Source: Argentina anserina
Lineage: Eukaryota > Streptophyta > Magnoliopsida > Rosales > Rosaceae
Direction: 5' to 3'
Length of the DNA stretch: 64,000 nt
NCBI RefSeq assembly: GCF_933775445.1
Contig: NC_065875.1
Span: 10,615,001 to 10,679,000, forward strand
A program made the position numbers and the translations under genes. Below are positions 1-9,500 of the stretch, piece by piece; the stretch's first letter is position 1; every line of letters starts with the position of its first letter. The notes beneath the pieces were generated by a model. The model worked only from the letters and a program-made list of their open reading frames with translations, was not told the origin of the DNA and made no database searches.

Positions 1-412
1 TGTAAAAAATTGGCAGCTACTGAGAGATTGATTATTGAAGAAAAACTAAACTAGCTCCAGTTGTTTAGTACCCAAGTGGGGACAGTACCATGTGGCTATT
101 TCAAAGAAGTAATATACTACCACACTTTCATGTGCTTATTTGGTAAATGGTGTTCAGCTTGCTAAAATTAAATGGGGGTTGAAAGTGTGAGCACTGAGCA
201 CACATAATAAGTTGGTAGTTGGTACCCAATTTCAGTGGTCTATTTTGGTGGTTGTGGTATCTTTACTTATTGCCAGATTTTTTTCCACCTTAGATAAAGA
301 ACCAAGCTTAATGTAATAGATAAAGATTTGCCAATTTCATTTCCTGAAACTATGTTGGGCATTTACTATATTTCTTTATCTGTGTAAGCATATGTATTCT
401 CTTTATTTTCAG
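1..412. other. Presumed intron and upstream sequence of the first gene
   Basis: No open frame of substance. The stretch ends in a pyrimidine-rich tract and an AG at 411-412, a good 3' splice site, so it is most likely the intron before the exon starting at 413. No earlier exon could be recognised. Confidence 0.5.
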
Positions 413-1754
413 TGTCCCCTGTATATCTGGAACATGTACATCACCAGTGGCAGTCACAGCCCCTCAGCTACTGGCATGTGATTTGATTCCTACTGTTGCA
501 ATAAAGGCTCTGGTCTACCCTGGTGCTGTTGCAAAGGCATTGGTGAAAAATGAAGCAATTCCAAGCTTTAGTAACTTGAAGTTACATGACCCCTCTGCTG
601 TAACGGCGGCTGATGCAATTGCTGATCTGCAGCGCCTGGAGGTTAGTATGTTTATAGCATTTCTCTCAACCGGATGTGATGTTCCTGAAAAATTTATCGT
701 ATCTCCGTATTAGTACATAACTTTCTCATTGAGCATTCTAAACCTTGGACACCATCGTATAAAATCTTGAGTGTTGCTAATTGTTGTTAAGTGGCCTTAA
801 GTTTGATATGCTAAACTTAACATGGTATCAGAATTGAGATGTAATTCATCTGCCTGTCATCGCCAGCTGTTGTGTTTGTGTATTTTTTTAGGGGAAATAA
901 TGACAAATTTATTGACTAAATGTTATAATCAGAGATTAAGATATCCTCCATACTTGGAGAAATGAGAAAAAAGAAATAAATAATAAAGCTACCTAGTTTA
1001 GCCTCTTGAGCTAACATATGGGCTATCCCATTAGCCCTTCGACCCTCACAAAATCACACAAGTCTGCCGAGCTGAGAGGTTCCTCAAGTCGTGTAGAGTT
1101 TGAGTTTGTGTATTTAATTGTTTGTTTATCCCATAATAGATTTGAGTTTGATGTTCCTACTATCAAAAGACTTGCTGAAAACTGTAATCAACTGGGAACA
1201 AAAATTTAGCTCCTCTGGTAATAATTTCTGAATTCTGAAGTATTATAAATTGTTTCTCCATTCTACATATCCTTCATCCTCTGTTCCTCACCTCTTTGAT
1301 ATCTTTGATCCTCCTAACACACTCAAAAGAAAAAAAAAATGGAGATATATTATGAATTGAGCATGATCAAAGTGAGTGCATGGAGCAAGCTGAATGAAAA
1401 GGAAAAAACAAGTGAGGGAGAGAGAGATAAAGTGCATGAACATTTTTTTAAGCCTGTAGAACTTGTTCTCATTCTGGCTTGCACCAGGTTCTCGTTGGAA
1501 GCTACTTGTCAGTGGCTGGAGCATTCTGGGGACTTATAAAACCATGGAGAGTGAGCTTCTATGGAGTGCTTCTTATCCTATGGGGCCTTGTAAAGGAAAT
1601 TATGTTGAGGAAATCAGCTAGTCCAAATCTTGTATACATCCACCCGGCAATGTCTATTGCCATCTGTTCTGCCTTCTTGTCTATAGCTAAGGATGTAAGG
1701 AGAATAATTCGAAGTTGCAGAGGTCTTCAGATTGTAAAAGAGAAACGTTCATGA
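413..1754 (+). CDS. Unrecognised membrane protein, last two exons (5' part outside window)
   Basis: I do not recognise the family. Two exons join in phase: 413-641 (donor GT at 642) and 1488-1754 (acceptor AG at 1486-1487), ending at TGA 1752-1754. They encode about 164 C-terminal residues. The first exon gives a hydrophobic, alanine-rich stretch (LIPTVAIKALVYPGAVAKAL). The second has two probable membrane-spanning helices, around SFYGVLLILWGLV and HPAMSIAICSAFLSI, then a basic tail (KDVRRIIRSCRG...KEKRS), suggesting a small integral membrane protein with a positive C-terminus on one side. The reading frame is open through 413 and the in-frame GTG at 447 is not a start, so the true start lies upstream of the window. 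Being intact, the gene is probably functional. Subcellular site and role are unknown. Confidence 0.7.
642..1487 (+). other. Intron of the unrecognised membrane protein gene
   Basis: 846-bp intron bounded by GTTAGT and TTGCACCAG. AT-rich, with no transposon or RNA gene seen. The short open frames inside it are not convincing. Confidence 0.65.
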
Positions 1755-1875
1755 GTACATGGCGTCTTCAGAAATCATCAGTTTTTTTTTTTCAAACTCT
1801 TCTGACTAATAGTGTTTAAGGAAAGAAAACCGATTTTGATGTAAAAGGTTTCATCTTTCTTTACTCTAGCTAAAC

Positions 1876-1922
<47 letters not shown>

Positions 1923-3550
1923 CTCTTCTGTTTCTAGCAACCAGTATTGTCATTGAAACTAACAGCATTTAGAATAGAAGCTTTCTAAAGCTATTGGCTT
2001 AATATACTGAGTTTTACTAATATTTTTGCGTAACTTAGTCATTGTGCTTTCTCTTTTCCTATTCATGTTGCATTACATGTCTATAATTGCAGCTTCTGAG
2101 TTTCTGTTTGCTTTCTGAACTCTGACTAATTTGTTATTGGAAAGGGACATAAATGATATATCGTCTGGATTTTCCTAATCATAGTCTTCTAAAATGGGTT
2201 ACCCTGGGGTGAAGGAGCCCAAGAGTTCTATGTAGGAAATCAGAACTCACTGGCTTTCAAGTGTTTCTTTGTTTTGTATATATCACTATGTACATATTAC
2301 AGTTTACGTCATATGGAAAAAATCTTTCTTGTTGGAATGTTGGTGTTGGTTGTTTTCCACCAACTGGTTATTTGATGCAAACCACCAACTGGTTCTTATT
2401 CGGACAATTTCAAAGCCAAAAAAAATCCAAAATTAACTTTTTTTTTCCTCAATGCTGCTGTAATTTCAGTAAGTCCTTTCCAGTTCTCACTGACACAAGA
2501 ATGTTAATTGGTGAGTACATGGGGGCCTCGATCATTTTGCAGTTGCACCATACCTGTAATGAAACTGTGGACCAAATGATGCTGTTTTGCATCATTGTAT
2601 GTACATGGTTTTGTGGATAAACTCGCATGGAGGGAGGGTTCAAAAATACACAATCACATGCACACGGCATCAACTGTAACTCGATCTGGAACAAGTTTGC
2701 AGTGGTATATGTATGTCATTTACTCGCCGGTTAACTTTATTTGAATTTTGATGCTATCATCAGTTGGTGTGATTCTTCAACAAGATAGAAACTAAATAGA
2801 GTAAGAGTAGTATGCCTCCTACAGGTATATGACAGGATAGTGACAGGATGGTGACAGTTTAGGGTTTAGGCTTATAACATGCTGGAGCAATTAGTAAGGT
2901 AAATAGTGCTAGGTCTCAGAAAGGAACCAAGGTGAAAATAATGAACAGGTTAATTTGGATTCCTTTTCAAGTGCTAGGTATTGTCTAGTTGGTCTGCTGG
3001 AACATGACAACATGTAGTGTCAAATTTAGCACTATTTAGAACATTACATGTAGTAATAATTCGTCTCACTTCCTTGGCTAATGCCTAATGGTCCATTGAT
3101 GAATTATATGTCTTCCTTGTAGCCTTGTAGGGCATTACACAAAGATAATTAAGTGATTTAGAATTCTCAAATCGACTTCTAAGCAATCACTCACTTGCGT
3201 CTTTGTCTCCAGCTGTCTGATATTGATTTTCATATGTGCTACATGTTTTTTTTTTTTCCATTGCAGCTATCTTAGAAAGAATGATACAGGTTTCAGGTTT
3301 GGGGATTTGTGTAAGACTATTCAGGGAGAGTCCTTGGATCTGGGACTAATCTTCAGTTATAGGATTGTACTTTTGTTCTCCTTGTTTATTGATGAAGCTG
3401 GGTTTCTGCACAGGACCCTCTGCAGAATTTTCATTCAACATGTTTGGTTGTTTAAAGAATCTGTATTTCTTGCATGCTGGTTGCAAAGTTCAATAATTTT
3501 TGCAGAGCTGTAAGCATGTAGGTGTGGTTTGGTGTTGGTTTGATGGGAGT
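1755..3550. other. Intergenic region between the membrane-protein gene and the racemase gene
   Basis: Holds the 3' UTR of the first gene, a GA microsatellite (1876-1918) and presumably the promoter and 5' UTR of the racemase gene. An upstream non-coding exon could exist near 3200-3500, where a poly-T tract precedes GCAG at about 3264, but I cannot prove it. No other gene seen. Confidence 0.5.
1876..1918. repeat. (GA)n microsatellite
   Basis: Forty-three bases of GA dinucleotide with one AA interruption, in the 3' flank of the first gene. Confidence 0.95.
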
Positions 3551-6500
3551 ATGACAACTTCTTTTCACACTTTGAACTATCCTTTCCACAGATTAGGGTT
3601 TATAAATACACATAGCACCGTCTACAAGACAAGGTCGAATCAGTGTTTAGCTGCTCTATCCCCATTTCTCTTACACACTGAAGGTGGGAAGTTTCTGAAG
3701 TATGAAACGAATTCTGGTTTGATTACTGCTTGTAGGGGTATACCAAATACAGTTGGGATACTTGGAGGGGTGTCTGTTGATTCTGCTGTATACTTTTTGA
3801 AAAAACTAGTTCACTGGAGTAAGAATAAAGAAAGTTGCCCTCCTTTTGTTATGTGCTGTGATCCTGTGTTAAATAAAGAGTTGTCATTGATAGAGAGAAG
3901 CTCCTTTCCTTTGGTTGACTATAAAAGTGAACGAACTAAACTGAATCCTACTTCAGTTGTGGAGAATCTGAGGAATAAGAGGATTTATCTTGAAAATTCT
4001 GGAGCTTGTTGCATAGTAATGCCTTGTCATATTTCACATTCTTGGCATAATGAAATCTCTGATGGTTGTTCTGTTCCTTTCCTCCATATGGGCGAGTGTG
4101 TTGTGAAAGAGCTCAAGGAAGCGAAGTTGAAGCCACTTGAAGCTGGGAGTCCATTGCGGATTTTGACAGCAGGATTCTATCAGGAGAAACTAAAAAGCGA
4201 GGTAATCGTGTTTTGAAGTTTTTGTTTCAGGTTATGTGGTGTTGATTAATCTGATGCCGAAGAAACTATGAAGGTCATTTAAGGGCACTGGATACCCAAC
4301 TTCTCTGTGTAATATCACAATATGATGAGTTCCTTAAATCCTCAATAGCATTTGATTGTGTTCACTTTTGCATTCTTCTGGTTGACGACAAGAATGGTTC
4401 AGGTTTCTGACATTTCTATAATTCTATGATACTTTTGATTGAAATAGATACAGTGCATAGACGTGTTTGGTTGCATTGAATAGAACTTTCTATAGTGCAT
4501 ACTTACATAAATTACTGAGTCCTACCGTTTGGGGTAGATAATTTCTTTGGAGGATATTTTACTAGACTATAGAATAACATGCCCTGCTTCATTATACTTT
4601 ACTTGGTGGTAACTTCATACAATGCATAACTTTCCTGCCTGCTAATTATGAATTCCTTAGCGCATTAGAATAGCAATCATACTCATAATTTATAACTGAC
4701 GAGTATTAGCTTTGAAGTGCAGTAATGTAGCAATCATGCATTTGTTTTGTGACCAGAAACTTGTACTCATTTGGATCACTATTGCAGGGATTTGAGGTTG
4801 TGTTGCCAGATAAAGCGACCATGGAACACACTGTCATCCCTGCTATTGAAGCTTTGAACAGAAAAGATATAGAGGGGTCGCAGAATCTTTTGAGGATTGC
4901 ACTCCAGGTTCTTCTGGTGAGGGCTGTGAACTCTGTAATTCTGGCCTCTGATGAAATGCGGGATCTTCTTCCCCAGGATGATTCTCTTCTTATTAAATGC
5001 ATTGACCCTATGGATGCATTGGCCTCGTCAACCATAAAATTGGCTACATCTGCTGCAAAAGGTACCTGAAAATACACTATCTGTAGAATCTGAATATGTA
5101 TTTCATTATAATGTTGGGGAATGCGGAAGAATGAACTGTAGAATGGAAATCGAAATAACTCACAACCACAAGCGAAAATAAAAATGATAGAGAACACCGG
5201 GATTTTCTCATATGACAGTAATCTGGTATAACTACCTTTATCATCTTACCTGCCAGACCTTTATGAAAATAAAAATGTTTCTTTTCTGATAATAATGTAA
5301 TGCATACCCTTCTAGAGCCATTTATTTTTATACTGAAATTCGTAAATAAATAGAATGGGAAATGTTTGTAGTTCTTGAACCTACAGTGCTACCAATTTAT
5401 GTTGCATTCCTTGCTGTTTTCATGTGTTGACATGCAAAATCGATCCAAAAGTCATACTTAATCTGATATTTGTGTAGTCTGTAAAATTTCTCAGAATGCC
5501 AGTCTCACTTTCCTCTTTGCCATATACCACCTTCTCTGATTATCTGTAATATCCCACATCGGCCAACGGAGAGGGGGTGATGCGTCTTATATGTACATGC
5601 CCACCTCTATCTAATGCGAGGCCTTTTGGGGGCTCAATGGCTTCGGAGGAGAGGAGAACTCCGAAGTTAAGCATGCTTGGCCCAGGGCAATCCCAGGATG
5701 GGTGACCCGCTGGGAAGGTGCTTCTGAGCTCCCAAAAACAAAACCGTGAGGGCTATGCCCAAAGCGGACAATATCGTGTTACGGCAGAGCGGTCTGGGTC
5801 GTGACAGTTGGTATCAGAGCCTAAGTGCGTATTTGGTGATTATCAATATCATCCGGGAGCGATGATCCGACTGCAGGCGGGCACCCATCACATGCTCCTC
5901 GGTATTGATATGTCGCCGGGTACGCGAGAGTGTTAGGAGCAATACCTTATGGTTTGGTCCTGTAGAGAGTATTGTGACGATACTCCGATGATTCACCTTC
6001 TTCTGAGATTTCATGATTGATATTAGTTGGATCTATTTTTTCGAATCCGAGACTTCACATGTATGACTGAGTGTTAATTGTTGAATGGTGATGAATTTGG
6101 AAAAAGGGCCGTGAACAGGGCCGAGGACGGACGATAGGTCGCGGCCGAGGTAGGGTTGCAGGCCGAGTCCGCAATGTGGAGAACCTTTACGAGGAGGCTG
6201 CTCCACGGGCAGAACAGGTTGACCGTGCTACTGTCGTTAGAGACGACGATAGTCGTGTGTTAAGTTGATCAATGACTTTAATCGTCTGTCAACGTCTTAT
6301 TTCATAGAGGCCTGGATCATATGGTAGTGGACCACTGGATCGAGGGCATCATAATCTACTTTGAGATGATTGAGTACCCTGAGAAAGAGAAGAAGATGAT
6401 ATCGACACTTATTAGTGATAGTTCGGTAGAGGAGATGGTAGGATTGACTCCTACATCTATGAGAAACTCTTTATGTGTCACTTCGCATTTGGAGTGTTCC

Positions 6501-9500
6501 TCGAATTGGAGACAATGAAAGACTTGTCCTATTGTGAGTGGAAGTGGAGAGTTCTCTGCTTATTTGATCGTGATTCCGGATCACACCTATGATGTGATCA
6601 TAGGAATTGATTGGTTGAGTACGCAGTACACGGTGATCGATTGTTTTGACATGGTGGGTTCATTCGTAGACCCAGGAAATCAGAGTTTCGTATCTTTGAC
6701 TCGAGGCGGATAATGTCATGAGAGTTTGAGTCATGGCATATGTTGAGTATGTGGATCTGAAGTAGCTATCACATACATCGTTGTGATATCAGAGTAAAGT
6801 GAGACGTTTCAGGAGATACTGTGTTATAGCCCCTATAACGAAGACGACGTATGAATGAGACAAATGAATTCAAAGACTTAATGACTGGTGCGATCAGCTT
6901 AGAGAGGCTACAATACTCCCTGAGTTTGACATGCGATCCAAATACTGGAATGCTAACATGTTTGAGTATATAGTTTCCTATCAGGGCAGAGAACTATCAA
7001 GGAGTCTTGATAGAGAGCGTTGACCCTATATTGATATTGAGGGATGTTCAGTGTTTAAATGTTAAGGACTAGATTTTAGTTATGCAACTAATCTAAGTTG
7101 AAGCCTAACAAGGTTGAGATATTACGTTCAAGTAAGAGATGTGTAGACCATAGGTTGGAGGTGGTTAACGAAAATTTTCGTGACTAGCATCTCTAACGCT
7201 ATTGCTAACAGAGTGGTAGGGCGTATGATACGTCCATAAAGTGGTAATACAATTATTGAATTGAGATTCACATTTTGTCGATGTGACATTCCAAACTTGT
7301 TTTGGTTCGGCTATAGACAATTGATGTTACACATTGTTCTTGGCTGAGCAAGAAATATAAGGTGATGGAGAAATCTCAATGTGGCAATATGAATTAATTA
7401 TTTGCTAGATGAGCATTTAAATGAGAACGTTGGTCTTTCAGGATTTATTTATTTTGGTGTTGGGGATTGGAACTTCACAATGCCACTGGTCCAAATGAGA
7501 CGCAATGGCGGTGAAGTAACTCTATTGAAGGTAAGGTATGAGATGACCTTAGCTTAGTGGTGTTTTAACGAATTGGTCGTGACAAGTACCTTCTAACTGG
7601 TAAGAAAATGGTTGAGGACTAAATCTTCTTTTCAAGTGCAAGTGGTGTTAGTGTTGGAGACTTAGAGTTTTTTTTTCCCTCTATGCATCAGATTCTTTAT
7701 TGTTGGATAAGGCGAAGTTGACTGAAGTGTTTAACAAGGGATAAATTTTACGATAAAGAGTAATCAATTATATTACTGCTTGCAGAGAAGTTATTTTGGC
7801 CGAATGCGTTGGCCATGAGGGTTCTTAATGAAAGTAAAGAAACAACTGTTTAGAGTGGTGGTATAGCGATCATTTTGGGTTAGTTTTGAGGAGATGGTGG
7901 ACCTAATATCGGGTCCTGTTTAAGTAATTACTAAACTTATTAGTACTACAACGGTGGGAGGAATCAATATTTTAGATGATGCACTGGGGCATTTGTGTGG
8001 GACCGTATGTCATGCGTGTGAAACATGTATGAACCAGGGGGTAAAGTATGTCTCAGTTGTGGTCATGGACTCAGTGAGTTAAGACCCTTATCGAGTTACC
8101 ATTACAAGGAGGTGCTGGAGGAGTAACATGCACAACAACCTTTGATGATTATAAAAGATAATCGTGAACGGGGGTTGTTTGTAGATCGGAAGGAATGGTA
8201 TATTCATGGTTCTAGTGATGGTTGAGGTGAAATCATAACGGTACTGTTGTGGATATAAGTACGATTACCTTGGAAGCCGATGTGTGTGATGCAAGTAGTA
8301 AGTATGTGCTAAATATTTATTTTGACTCGTGTTAGATATTGAGAGTCTTGAGCATGCATAGTGGGTGGGCAAGCTCATGACGCGAGAATTGTCTGATAAC
8401 CGCAAGGGAGTAGTGAATTAGACAAAGGGGGTATGTTGACATCTCTACCGGAAGCACCATTATGTTTTGGTGACTCACATGTGGCTGTTAATGTTAGAAC
8501 ACGTGACGGATTGGGTGTTTGGAAGAGAGTTGAGGCAATGGAGGACATGCTGAGAGCATATATGCTGGATATTATAGGTAACAGGGAAGATCATTTGAGG
8601 ATCGATTGAGTTGCTTACAACAACCGTTACCATTCTAGCGTCGGCATGGCACCTTATGGGACTCTTTATGGTAGACAGTGTCGATCACCTATCTCTTGGG
8701 CTCTTGAAAGTCTCGAGAAGGTAGGAGAACTAGCATATCGACTAGCCTTGCCTACTAACATGTTGGGCATTCACAACTCCATCCACATTTCCATGTTAAG
8801 AAAGTCGGTACCAAATGAGTTGCATGTGATCGATCATAGCGTCATGGAGGTGAAGAAAAATGCTACTTTTGTTATTTAACCGGCTGGAAATTTGGATAGA
8901 CCCACAAAGGAGGAAAGAAGTTGAGCTAGTCAAGGTGCTGTGGGGTCACCATGATGAGGGTGATGCATTTTGGGAGCTAGAGTCAGACATGATGACTAGA
9001 TATCCACAGTTGTTTGTTGAGTGAGTTTGAATTTCGGGACGAAATTCCTTTAAGGGGGGTAGATTGTAATAACCCTAAAATTTAAACGATGTTAGTTTGA
9101 TTTGGAATTCTATAAAATTTCGATTCTTAATTAGAATGAACGTATTTGGTTGCGACGTTAGTAAACGAGAAACGGAAACGTCCTCGGAACGTTTAAATTG
9201 AAAAACGTTACATTCCGTAATGTTTATATCGACTTTTATTCCGTCGATCGGTTGCGAAAACTTCCTTCATGAAAGTTGTAGAGCTCGTCGATACGAGTTC
9301 GCGAGTATGTGACACGTTCGAATCGGACGTCGGAGGTAAAAGTTATTAACGTCGGAAGTTAGTTTCCGATTTGGAAACTAATATAAATAGAGTGTTAATG
9401 GGATTAGGGTTTCCACATTTGGGAACTCCCTCTCTCTCCTCATTCGGCCGCCCCCTTTCTCTCTCACCCTCTCGACACTCTCTCTCCCTCCCCGAGCTTT

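Noticed and set aside
2261..2694. Overlapping open frames of 119 and 81 codons on opposite strands
   Set aside because: No recognisable domain, low-complexity translation, no splice context, in AT-rich intergenic DNA.
3223..3513. 96-codon frame upstream of the racemase gene
   Set aside because: Hydrophobic low-complexity translation with no start context; probably 5' UTR or promoter of the next gene.
5655..5735. A genuine 5S rRNA gene
   Set aside because: Only the 3' half resembles 5S rRNA, and it lies within a TG...CA-bounded LTR with a primer site; it is a retrotransposon-borne 5S segment.
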